From assembly GCA_002007465.1 (NCBI GenBank), contig LNAC01000687.1, positions 363,752 through 427,751 on the forward strand: a stretch of 64,000 nucleotides of DNA, written 5' to 3'. Each line of letters begins with the position of its first letter. The first letter of the stretch is position 1. The translations under genes and the position numbers were made by a program. Shown here one piece after another: positions 12,614 through 23,061 of this stretch. Under the pieces are notes generated by a model. It was not told where the DNA came from and did not search any database. It worked only from the letters and a program-made list of their open reading frames with translations. The stretch comes from Ailurus styani (Eukaryota; Chordata; Mammalia; Carnivora; Ailuridae).

Positions 12614-12797
12614 AAAAATCCATCTATAACTTTGGACTCCACCAAAACTTAACTAGTGCTGACCTATTGTTCACCACAAACTGTACCAATAATGTACACA
12701 GTCAATTCACACATAATTTATATAGTACGTGTATTACATGCCATATTTTTACAATAAAGTAAGCTAGAGAAAAATAAAACATTAAGAAAATCACAGA

Positions 12798-12914
12798 GGG
12801 GCGCCTGCCTGTCTCAGTTGGTGGAACCCACGACTCTTGATCTCAGGGTTATAAGTTCAAGCCCCATGTTGGGTGCGGAGATTACTTGGAAAAAATTAAA
12901 AATCTTAAAAAAAA
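12798..12914 (+). repeat. Older short Can-SINE
   Basis: Head GGGCGCCTGCCTGTCTCAG, CTCTTGATCTCAGGGTTATA and GTTGGGTGCGGAGATTAC: the short SINEC layout. Inside the Tigger element. Confidence 0.85.
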
Positions 12915-13410
12915 ATCATAAGGAAGAGAAAATACATTTATAGGACCCTACTTTAGGAACTCAGCATGTGAGTGGACCTGCACAGTTCAAATCCATGCTG
13001 TTCAGAGGTCAACTTTACATGGCAAGGATGGCCATCATCACAGCTACAAAAGTCACCATCCCAACCATCAGACGCCCGAGAAACAATGACTGCAGGATGA
13101 GCTTAACCCACAAACAAAACCAGGTGCTTCCCATTACTCCAAGTGTCAAGAGGCCACTGCACGTGCGATGAAATTGAGGGTGCCTAAGACAGCGCACGGA
13201 GTGCAGGGTCTTTGATGGGTCCCAGCCACGTGGATCTGCTTGGTGGGCAGTGGAGTCCAAGTGAACGGCGGCCCCGGCACCTGGCTTGTCCGGCTTGGTG
13301 GGAGAGAACTTGGTCTAGACAGTGCACAATGATGACACACTGTGAAGACGTACTCCACCACCAAATGGAGACGTGGGCTGACGTGGCTTGGGAAGCCTAT
13401 GGCACAGCCA

Positions 13411-14010
13411 TCGAAAGACACTCAAGGAAATCAATCTGGCAGTTCCTCAGAAAGTCAAACACAGAATTGCTATATGACCCAGCAATTCTGCTTCAGGGTA
13501 TCTATCCCCAAGGGAAAGGAAAGCAGGATTCAAACAGACACCTGTATGCTAATCTCCACGGCAGCATGAGTCACAGTAGCCAAGAAGAGGCAACAGTGCA
13601 GGTGTCCATCAAGAGATGAAGAACGGGTAAAACTGTGGTCCTGCATACAGTGGGATGTTACTCAGCCTCGAGAAGGAAGGAGGTTCGGACACCTGCTACA
13701 CCATGACCTTGAGGACACTATGCTCAAAATAATGCAGTAAAATAAGCCAGTCACACAAAAACACTATGATTCTACTTATATGAGGTCCCCAGAGCAGTCA
13801 AGGTCTTAGAAACAGAAAGGAGACTGGTGGTTCCCAGGGGCTGGAGGGAGGGAAATGGGGAGTCAGTGTTTGGTGGAGACAGAGCTTCAGTGGGGGACAA
13901 TGAAGGGTTCTGGAGATGGATGGATGGCACAGATGGTTGCACCACAATGTGAAGTACTTAATGCCACTAAACTGGACACTTGTCAAAGGTTAGAATGGCA
14001 CATATTCCTA
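13411..14010 (+). repeat. L1M 3' end, sense
   Basis: Sense-strand end of L1 ORF2 and 3' UTR: GCTATATGACCCAGCAATTC, GGTATCTATCCCCAAGGGAA, GTGGTTCCCAGGGGCTGGAG and a segment ending ACTGGACACTTGTCAAAG. Degenerate, several stops. Confidence 0.8.
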
Positions 14011-14989
14011 TTCCTGCCAGTTATTGGGGGGGGGCGACAAAGAAACAGCAGTGGATGCCAACATGGGGGTCTGATGCTGGTGCATCCCAGGCCAGGACAG
14101 GGATGGCCAAAGCAGGAGGGGTGCTGGGGCAGGCCCTGCTGGCCCCATCTGGGGCCTCCTCCCTAGCACACTGATGGCCCTGGAGCCTGGACTGCTCCCC
14201 ATCCCACTCCAGGCACCGGGAACCCCTCTCCAATCTCGGACAGGCCCAGGCTTGGCCTCTCCTCCCTGGCCCTGCTGCAGTGTCCCTCCCGAGGCGGCCC
14301 TCCCTTTGCTTCTCCACCCCATCCTTTTCTTCTATCATGCACGTACGGAAGCATGGATACCAAGGGCCCACAGCCCATTCGTTTCACGGGCCAGAGAGCC
14401 CCACAGCTAGAGTAGGAGCAGCCAACGGAAGCCCGCCTTGCCCTCCCACACAAGAGGGTAAAAAACAAGAGTATGCAGTCAGTCACCAGAGGTAGCAAAT
14501 TTAGTTTCTGGCTCGGGTCTTTGGAATACACCAGAGAGAAAGGCTGTCTCGACTCACAATCCAAAGAAGTCGTTATGCAGCGAGGCCTTGGCAGTGACAC
14601 ACAGGTCCTGAGCGAAAGCAAAAGAAACCTCTTTCCTCCTTCTTCCCATGTTTATTTTACTGACAGAGACGGGAGGTAGTCTCGGGAAACAGCACATCCA
14701 GGGGGACTGTGTCTGTATCTGGTCGAAAACACAGCCAGCAACAGACCCGGGAATTGTCAGGCTGCACGTCCCCGAGGGAGAAATCCTTCACTTATCGGGT
14801 GAAAACGGAGTCATTTTGTTGGTGTGTGAAGGTTCACATGAGCACAGAAGGGTGCACACGAAACCTCAGTAGCCAAAGGCGTAGACTGTGTCAGTAATCC
14901 CTCTATTACATCTCAGCCCCAAATTTGCCCCTCCTTGCCGCCTCATGATAAAGGAGCTGAACATTGCGGCTGGCACCGTATTAAGTTTT

Positions 14990-15006
14990 GTCAGTAGAGG
15001 GCGCCG
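14990..15006 (+). promoter_or_regulatory. CTCF-like motif
   Basis: GTCAGTAGAGGGCGCCG agrees with the CTCF core pattern (YCAStAGRGGGCGC). Motif only; occupancy cannot be judged from sequence. Confidence 0.4.
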
Positions 15007-15705
15007 GAGAGACAACCCAGAGGGAGAGGCTTCTTTGCCTGGCTGCAAGGTGCTTCCTCAGACCTTTCCTCCTGGCACCATGCCCAGCTCCCCCAGGATG
15101 AGTCCCGATACATATGTGGCTTCACCCAGTGCCAGCACCTTTCCCCAGTATCCTCCCGCGACAGTTGCCAGCACACCTGGCGGTAATCTCCCAGCAAGTT
15201 CTGCAGCCGTGGCACCCCAGCAATTTCTTTCCTAGCCAGTGCACCATGGCTAAGCCTCTCCAGCAAGGTCTGGCTCTCAGCCCGAGGGTGGAAGATGAGG
15301 CTCTGCCCAGGGCATTCCAAGTCTGGTATAGTTAATAATTCTGGATGTTACACTTCCGTGGCTCAAATAAATCACTGCACCTGGATTCTGCCCACTGGCT
15401 GCACCCTAACTCAAAGAGTTCATTCCACTGGGGGTCATTCAGGGTCAGCTCCAGGACCCTGGCCTGGCCCCGCTGGCCATTCCTCTGCATGATGGGAACA
15501 CTGGGGACTCTTCAGTCCCCAATCCCTGGCCTGGATTGAGTTTCATTCAGCACGAAATTAGGCAGCATGGTGTCTGTGCAATTTTGCATGGTGACTCAAA
15601 TCTAAGAAGCTAGTCAAGGTGGTTCAGATCATTTCTGGTATAGATTTTAAAATGATGAAAACTCTCCAAGCAATTGCACTAGTGATCAGTTTAAAATGTC
15701 ATTTT

Positions 15706-15898
15706 GGGGGCGCCTGGGTGGCTCAGTTGGTTAAGCGGCTGCCTTTGGCTCAGGTCATGATCCCAGTATCATGGGGTCGAGCCCCGCATTAAGCTCCCAG
15801 CTCAATGGGGAGGCTGCTTCTCTCTGTCCCTCTGCCTGCCACTCCCCCTGCTTGTGTGCTCGCGCTCTCTCTGTCAAATAAATAAATAAATAAATTTT
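15706..15898 (+). repeat. Can-SINE
   Basis: Head GGGCGCCTGGGTGGCTCAG, tail AAATAAATAAATAAATAAAT. Duplications TTAAAATGTCATTTT and TTTAAATGTCATTTT. Confidence 0.94.
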
Positions 15899-16533
15899 TT
15901 TTAAATGTCATTTTTGGTTGTGGGTTACCTCTCAGCCTCATACCTGGAAAAATGCGGATGAATTTCCACTGGGGGGGGGGCACGGAATAGAGGGGCACAT
16001 CCAGAGCCCAGGGTCGTGGGGAGCAGAGGGGGGTGCACTGGATCATGGCTCAGCCTTCTCTGGCCTCAGTTTCCCACCTCCTCTGCTGGTCTCCCAGATT
16101 CCCTGCCCCCACCCTCATTTCCCAGCTCAGGATCCACAGACCCTGTGTTGCCACCACCACCCAAGACTTACCCCTGGCGACACAGACCAGCCAGTCCAAA
16201 TGGGGCTCTTGCTCATCACACCAATTCTGCTGCACCTGGTGCCCCTGCCAAGACCACAGGGCTGCGCCCCTAGCTGGCCCCACACGACTCCTCTGTCCTG
16301 CCCACACAGCGACCTTAAGCAGCTAAGTCTCTGCATCCTAGTGCATCAGTTCAGCGTTCCTGCCACCAAGCTGTACCCGCTGCCACACCCCACACTGAGT
16401 AACCACCATTGGACAGGGCAGGCCTAGCCTGTATAGCCTGTTCCTACCTGGGCACTATAAGGACGGGGGGCCCCTGAGGACTGCACCTTGCAAGGCCAAG
16501 CAGAGGACCGCAGACACAGAGCAAGGGGGTTAC

Positions 16534-16628
16534 CTGTATGCATTTTTAGAGACAGGGCGAGGATCAAACTTAAAGAAGATGATGCACATGGGTCCCTGAG
16601 AGCAGCTTTGTTCACACAGGGTCACAGT
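16534..16628 (-). CDS. TANGO2: TANGO2 first coding exon (start codon at 16589)
   Basis: Minus-strand exon with acceptor TTTTCCCGCAG|ACTGTG at 16628 and donor CATACAG|GTAACC. Bases 16590-16628 are 5' UTR; ATG is at 16589-16587. It encodes MCIIFFKFDPRPVSKNAY plus two bases of the next Arg codon. The start matches the known TANGO2 N terminus. Cys2, exposed after Met removal, is conserved across the NRDE family and would sit at the Ntn-hydrolase-like nucleophile position. The exon joins in frame to 7537-7625. Confidence 0.95.
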
Positions 16629-17438
16629 CTGCGGGAAAAGGAAAAAAATGCGTTGAATAAACAGCAGACAACACAACACTGCCTTCCCGCATCTGCAGTG
16701 CTCCCTGGCCCAGAACAGTCCTGCCTCCGGGATGCCCCTGACCCTTGCGGGGCACGGCAGAACCATATACCAGACACCGTGATGCTTACCAGCACCAGCC
16801 AACCATCTCCCTAAGTGCTTGCACACATCAGCACGGGCCAGACTGTCCCCTGCTGCCTGCAAGACTCACAGGCCCTAGCCACACCACGTGGAGGTTGGCC
16901 ACGGGAGCAAGGACGAGAACCACAGGCACAGCAGGGGCAACAGGTGGACACCCTCCCCCACCACGCCCGGGTGGCCCTGTGCTTTGCTCTTGTGCCCCCC
17001 ACCCAGACCAAACCAAACCATCCCATCCCCTGGCAATGGCTCCCATTCTAGTCCCCAACCCCTCAAGGCAGGGATGCGTCCCATCTGACAGGCCTGGGGA
17101 TGCCAGCCCACACCGTCCACCCATGACAGCGCAGACGCAGCCCAGGGAACCACATAAGCAGGTGGACACAAGGTGCTGGTGATATGGACAGGCAGCCAGG
17201 TCCTGGGGAGTGGGGACAAGGTGCCTACTCTTGTACACACAGGCCCAGGGCCTGGCGGCCTCTGGGCCCGTCGGATCTTTTCCCCCAACCAACCTGAGAA
17301 CTGAGATGAGATCCTGAGGCCACTGACCATGGACAAGGTGACTGTGAGGGGCGTGTGTGCCTGAGCCAGGGCATGGCTTCAGGGTGGACCCAGCGGTCAC
17401 GGCCAGGGAACGAACAACGCAGAGGCTGTGGAGATATG

Positions 17439-17646
17439 TTTTTTTTTAAGATTTTATTATTTATTTGACAGAGAGAGAGAGAGAGAGATCACAAGTAGGC
17501 AGAGAGGCAGGCAGAGAGAGAGAGGAGGAAGCAGGCTCCCCGCTGAGCAGGGAGCCCGATGCGGGCCTCAATCCCAGGACCCTGAGATCATGACCTGACC
17601 TGAGCCGAAGGCAGAGGCTTTAACCCACTGAGCCACCCAGGCGCCC
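17439..17646 (-). repeat. Can-SINE, antisense, GGTTAAAGCCTCTGC subtype
   Basis: T run, AAGATTTTATTATTTATTTG, GA-repeat, and head ending GAGCCACCCAGGCGCCC. GGCTGTGGAGATAT and GGCTGTGGAGGTAT are the duplications. Confidence 0.94.
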
Positions 17647-17739
17647 GGCTGTGGAGGTATTGAAGGGAGCCAAAAAGATGCCCCCAGAAGAGCCTCATGA
17701 GCAACGGGGGTGAGGGAGTGTTCGGCGGATGTGCGTGCA

Positions 17740-17860
17740 CTTGAGGCTTTGAGGTCTGCGTGCATGTACGAGTGTACAGTTATGTGTGGGTGTTTGCATG
17801 TGTGTGCTCCCGCCTGCGTCTGCATGCATGCATGTGACTGTGTGTGTGTGACGCACACAT
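17740..17860. repeat. Degenerate GT-rich tract
   Basis: Alternating TGTGTG/TGCATG runs, including TGCATGCATGCATGTGACTG. Simple-sequence repeat with Z-DNA-forming potential. Confidence 0.6.
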
Positions 17861-19289
17861 GTGCCTAAAGGAGGCCGCTGAGTGCCTGGGGTGCCCTGGG
17901 ATGGGGGAGGGTCCGTGAGGTACACTGCCTACTCCACCCCCAGAAGAATAAGCACACAGTGCCTAGTAGAGCAGGGTTTGGGGTCCGCATCTGTAAAGAG
18001 GGTCTGTGAATTGGGCCCCAGCTGGGAGGTGGGATGAGATGTGCAGACCCTGCCCATGCTCACTCCAGGTTTCAACACAAACCACGAGCACTGTGCCATT
18101 CCCAACCCTCTGCACCCAGGCCTTGGAGAAGCCGCAGAGGTGGAAGGAGGGGGGACCAGCCTGCTGTGAGAGGCGCGGGCACAGTGCTCCCTGCAGGCAT
18201 GGGAGGAAGAGGAGTGGGACAAGAGGGGTTCCAGCTCACTGCCCCAGGCCAGGATCCCCACCACCCACACACGGACAGTGCCGAGAGGCGCACCCCAGCC
18301 ATGGGGTGGGGCGGGTGAACAGAGGAGATGTGAGAGGCCCCCCTTCTAGGCCCGCGCAACTGCTCCCACTTCTTGGGTCTCTGAAGTGAAACATTTTCTG
18401 TTTGGGGACTCATGGAAGGACGACGTTCCCACCACACCAACCCTGCCATCTATGCCAGCACCCCAGCATGGGTGGGTGGGTGGGTAAGTGGCAGGGATCT
18501 GGCCACAGGGCACAGAAGAGCCAAGGAGGGGCCGAAGCCCGAGACTGGCACCGCGGACACAACCATAGCTTGGAGCCACATGGTGGTCTTCCTGTGGCTG
18601 GCACCACGCTGTCCCTGCCTCTCCACTCACTTCTGCTCACTGGCCTGGGAAGTAGAGGGAGGGGGTCAGGGAGGAAGAGTCCACACCACTACTGTTGCCA
18701 CTGGCTCCCACAGGTCCTAGAGGGATCCCCATGACTCGGCCCCATGTTTCCCCCGCCCAGCCCTTGCAGGCACGGGCATCGGTGATGACTCAGGGGACCC
18801 ATCCCTGTCCTCAGTAAAACCCTTGGCTGCACAGGTGACATCACCATGGTGACTGGTGCCACTGAGAAATGCAGGGTGTCAGAAGATCGAGCCGAAGGCA
18901 GTGCCCCGGGGGTGACAGCAGCACGCTGGGTTCCCACCCTGGGCTGCCCAGGTAGAGCCCCACTAGGGCCAGCATCCTGGGCTTACCTGACGATATCAAG
19001 ACTGGTGGCCAGGCTGCTAGAACTGAACCCTCCTAGTAAAAACAATGCAAAATGCTTGAAAGAATACGAAAACAGCTTAAAAGCAGCCAAGAGCGAACAA
19101 GGTCATGCAGGATTTGGCCACTTTCTTGGAGAACGTGGAAACCCAGGGAGGAAAGAGAGCAGAGTACACTGACTATTCCTGCCCTGGGGCACTGGCCCTT
19201 CATGGCTCTGGTGGCCATGAAGGTGAGGGAGACTGAACACAAGGCCCAGGGCTGCCTGAAGATGGGACTGCAGTAGGAAACCCTCCCCT

Positions 19290-19436
19290 GGGGCGCCTGG
19301 GTGGCTCAGTGGGTTAAAGCCTCCGCCTTGGGCTCAGGTCATGATCTCAGGGTCCTGGGATTGAGCCCCGCATCAGGCTCCCTGCTCAGCAGGGAGCCTG
19401 CCTCCTCCTCTCTCTGCCTGCCTCTCTGCTGACTTG

Positions 19437-19487
<51 letters not shown>

Positions 19488-19523
19488 AAATAAATAAATA
19501 AATAAATCTTAAAAAAAAAAAAA
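19290..19523 (+). repeat. Can-SINE with expanded (CT)n
   Basis: Head GGGGCGCCTGGGTGGCTCAG, GGGTTAAAGCCTCCGCC subtype. The CT segment near its 3' end has grown to about 22 CT units (19441-19484), a likely polymorphic microsatellite. Duplications AGGAAACCCTC and AGGAAACTCTC. Confidence 0.94.
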
Positions 19524-20759
19524 GGAAACTCTCTTGAGTGGAGCTGGGACCCTGAAAGGCCCCACTCCTAGGGGGAGGGAGGACTCTATCCACAGCTACC
19601 CCCAGATCCCACAGGGACAGCACACAAAGTGGGAGAGGCCCTGAGAAGCCACAAGAGCACAGCCGGGGCCCCACTGGGGGTCCAGGGATCCTCATGCCAA
19701 GACTCGGATTGAGGGGCTCCCACACTGGTAGCGCTCCTAGGCACCAGGAGAACCGAAGTTCTCACCTTCTTGCTAGACCTCTGAGAAGTCTCACAAATCC
19801 CTTCCGAGACAAAGAGCAGAACGACCAGAAAGAATGCCACATAACAAAACCCAGCGCCATAAGCAAGGACCAGCAGAAAGTGATCCCCCACACGTCCTAC
19901 AAACCCACCAGGCTTTGACTACAGAAACAAGAAGTCGGAGAACATTTGCAGGAAAAGGATGTGAGAAAGAGGAAACCAGGAGGTCCAGGTGGCACCAGAA
20001 AGAACTTTTAGAAGGAGAAGCTCTAGGAACCACGGATTAAATAAAACTCAGCAGTGGATTTAAGATGAGCAGATGAGACATGGCTGATGAGACAGGTCAA
20101 ACTGTACAGAGCGTCGTGCAGGGAGGTAGGAAGCACACAGGGCCTCCTGGGGCCCTAAGTGCCCCACCCACCAGGTGCAGCGGATGGGTACCTGCCACAT
20201 GGCCATTGTCCAGCACAAAAGACACAGGCCTTCTCACTCCCAGGGAGCTGGTCTCTCCCACAAAGGAGAGGCCAACTGGCACTGCCTATGGCAACCAGGC
20301 CAACCGGGGTCAGTGGGAGGAGCCCTGCCAAGCCATCGCTTCTGAAATCCCACCCACCCAGAGCCCCACCGGGACAGAGGATGGTTCTGAGGCTTGTTCC
20401 ACCAGGGACATACTGTCCCACCAGAGACATGCAGCTCTGGGTGGTCAGAAGAGGCCACCATGTAGGCCTTGGCCTGCCGTGTACCTCCCTGGGCTATGTG
20501 CCCAGCTGTTGGGCAAGGCCATCCACTGGGGGCAGCTCTGGCTACTGATGCTCACAAGCCAGAAGCAAAGCCCTCCAGCTTGGCTGCGGGACCTTACCAT
20601 CCTGGCCAGCCCGTGTGGGTGGCAGCCCAGCCCTCCAGACATGGCAGCAGAGAGGGCTCTGTGGTTGGAGGGAAGGCCACTGATGGATCTCCAAGCAGCC
20701 TGGAGCCAGAGGTGCGGGCACAAAGCCCAGGGCTGCGGCCTTGATGAAGACGTGGTCAT

Positions 20760-20841
20760 TGGGAAGGAAGGACCAGAGGAAAGCCAGCCCCTGGGGAGGG
20801 GACCATCAGGAACTGCCTTTCTCTCCAATCCCTCACCCCCC
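20760..20841 (-). ncRNA. MIR185: pre-miR-185 hairpin
   Basis: On the minus strand this 82-nt segment matches the human miR-185 precursor from memory almost base for base. The 5p arm (20806-20827) begins TGGAGAGAAAGGCAGTTCC and the 3p arm (20771-20792) begins AGGGGCTGGCTTTCCTC; both look unchanged, and differences fall only near the hairpin base. It lies in TANGO2 intron 1 on the same strand as the host, as in human 22q11.2, so it could be made from the TANGO2 primary transcript or its own promoter. miR-185 is a post-transcriptional repressor acting through Argonaute; seed GGAGAGA. No change in the seed is visible. Confidence 0.96.
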
Positions 20842-22586
20842 ACTCAAGCCAGGCCTGCTGCCCCCCTGCCCCACCCCTTCTCGGCTCCACGTGCCACCAC
20901 CCCCACAACCTCCTTCACCTAGGCAGGTCCAATGGGTGCAGAGTCCTTCTCCCAGCATGCCCCCACCCAGGCCCTGATGAAATCCTCCCTGACACCCTAC
21001 TTGTTGGGCCACCTTCTCACTCCTGCTGACTTGCAGGGCTCCCCGAGCGAGCTCTGGATACAGCCACTGTGGTCCCAGGCACTGTCCCGTAGGCTGGGCA
21101 CAGGGCAGGCAGGAGGCTGGAACTGCTAACAGGGGCAAATAGTGCCCTGCTCCTGCCGTTGCATGCCTGCCCACCTGCCTGGCCACTCGGGGCACTGAGA
21201 AAACATTGCTCTCCACTTCCCATGATTCCGAGACTGGCACAGTGGGAAAGAGATGGGGAAGGGCTTCTATAGGCCCCACTGTGCCAGCTGGGGCTGGGGT
21301 TCATCCTGTGCTTGGTGGCTTCTCTGCTCGTCATGGGGAGCTCACCCTTGAAGGACACCTGAGCTGGTAAAATGTGTAAAGGAGGGTGGCATCCCAGGCA
21401 ATAGCGTGCCTGGCTTTCTCAGTGACATCCCCGCCCCTCTGGTCCCCACCTATATCAGGCACGCGAGCCCAGGCCCCCGTGGAGTGTCTGCATGCCCATG
21501 GCAGCCCCCAGGCCAGGGCCAGCCCACAGCTAGAGGAAGAGACAGGCAGGAAGGTCTTGGGGAGGTCTGATCAGGAGCCTCACCCATGGGCCTTGCCAAC
21601 CCCGGGGTGGGGGTGGGGGGACACCTTGAGGTAGCAAAGCCTGGCAGCATTGAAACATTGAAGGAAACCACTCCCCAGCCCTGCCTGCTGCGCCCAAGAT
21701 ACTGTGGGCCCCAGCAGGCGAAGGAGGCTACAATGGCGATGCTCACGCCCACCCCAGGCTTGCAGACAAACTGCAGCTAATGTCACAGACCCATCCTTTT
21801 CCCATGGAAAGGGCTCCCTTTCCCTCCTTTTCCCTCATTTGGCCTCACAGCGACCAGGAGGGCAGCCGGGTAACCCAGAGCATGGAAAAGAGTACCCCCA
21901 CTGAGAAGGGACAGGTGCCACAGAATCTGGCTCTCTGGGAGGATGACACACAGACCCAGAGAAGGTCAGGCCCCCGGTGCCACAGAGCAGAGGACAGGAC
22001 AGCCGGGGAAAACCTTCCCATGCCAGGCGCTTCCCAGGGGTGATTCCCTTCTCCCCAAGAGCTTCGGCATCGCACCTGAGGTCACACAGAGGGGCCTGTG
22101 GGGGGCGCCTGCTGGCTGCACTCAGAGCGAAGGAGCAGGCACATGTGGGCTGCTGGAACCAAGTGGGCCTCCTGACCCCGCATGGGCTCCCAGGCAGTCC
22201 CCCAGAAGGCCAGGACACCCCCAGCACTGCACCTCAACACCGCCCTGGCCCATTCACAAACCACCGCGCCCGGCGCCATCATGGAAACACTAAGAAGCCA
22301 ACATGGCCACTGCAGTGTTCTCTCAATGGTCGCCCGGGAAAGCTGGTGATAGTTGATCAAAAGTCCCCATGTCCACACGTGGTCCCGCCAGGGGTGCTAC
22401 CTCACAAACGCCACAAACTCAAGGGTGCAGCCAGGCCTTGGCGCTGCCCACAGGGACAGAAGGCCCCAGACAGCGGCCCAGACCAAGGAGGGGGAAGCCA
22501 CGTGAGCATTGGGGCTGCAAAATGGAGCCTATGAGGTGGCCAAACTTCCTGACAAGTGCCCAGAACACCCGCAGGGCACAGTGTTT

Positions 22587-22601
22587 GACAGCAGGGGGCG
22601 C
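22587..22601 (+). promoter_or_regulatory. CTCF-like motif
   Basis: GACAGCAGGGGGCGC is a close fit to the CTCF core. It lies 80 bp before an assembly gap with GC-rich edges. Motif evidence only. Confidence 0.4.
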
Positions 22602-22680
22602 ATATCATTTCAGGCCTTGTATGCCCGAAGAGAAGCTTACCATAGCCCGGACTATTCCACAGAGAAAACCGGGGCGGTGG

Positions 22681-23061
22681 NNNNNNNNNNNNNNNNNNNN
22701 NNNNNNNNNNNNNNNNNNNNNNNNNNNNNNNNNNNNNNNNNNNNNNNNNNNNNNNNNNNNNNNNNNNNNNNNNNNNNNNNNNNNNNNNNNNNNNNNNNNN
22801 NNNNNNNNNNNNNNNNNNNNNNNNNNNNNNNNNNNNNNNNNNNNNNNNNNNNNNNNNNNNNNNNNNNNNNNNNNNNNNNNNNNNNNNNNNNNNNNNNNNN
22901 NNNNNNNNNNNNNNNNNNNNNNNNNNNNNNNNNNNNNNNNNNNNNNNNNNNNNNNNNNNNNNNNNNNNNNNNNNNNNNNNNNNNNNNNNNNNNNNNNNNN
23001 NNNNNNNNNNNNNNNNNNNNNNNNNNNNNNNNNNNNNNNNNNNNNNNNNNNNNNNNNNNNN
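22681..23061. other. Assembly gap (381 N), GC-rich edges
   Basis: Flanked by AAAACCGGGGCGGTGG on the left and GAGGAGGCGGCCTCCGCAG on the right, so a GC- and CpG-rich core is probably missing. It lies about 1.8 kb upstream of miR-185 on the transcribed strand. Confidence 0.99.

Larger units (their letters stand above)
12347..13016 (+). mobile_element. Tigger-like non-autonomous DNA transposon, SINE-interrupted
   Basis: Begins CAGTTGACCCTTGAACATGG and ends with the inverted form, CTGTTCAGAGGTCAACTT, with TA dinucleotides at both ends as expected for pogo/Tigger elements. Internal sequence (TACAATAAAGTAAGCTAGAG and ATCATAAGGAAGAGAAAATA) matches a widespread mammalian MER element. No transposase frame. 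Two Can-SINEs (12418-12613 and 12798-12914) inserted later. Confidence 0.75.
7626..16533 (-). other. TANGO2: TANGO2 intron 2
   Basis: An 8.9-kb intron from donor CATACAG|GTAACC to acceptor TTTCAG. It holds Can-SINEs at 8544, 9701, 12418, 12798 and 15706, a minisatellite at 10204-10529, an old repeat at 10760-11068, a Tigger-like transposon at 12347-13016 and an L1 3' end at 13411-14010. The stretches 7740-8520, 11070-12340, 14010-14980 and 15910-16530 look single-copy with nothing recognised. Confidence 0.85.

Noticed and set aside
20080..20922. 280-codon plus-strand frame antisense across miR-185
   Set aside because: No recognised domain, Pro/Gly/Ser-rich from GC-rich DNA, no splice or promoter context. 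Conservation there is explained by the hairpin.
4204..22300. CRISPR array, operon or prokaryotic system
   Set aside because: Spliced vertebrate genes and carnivoran SINEs throughout; the repeats are dispersed retroelements, not direct repeats with spacers.
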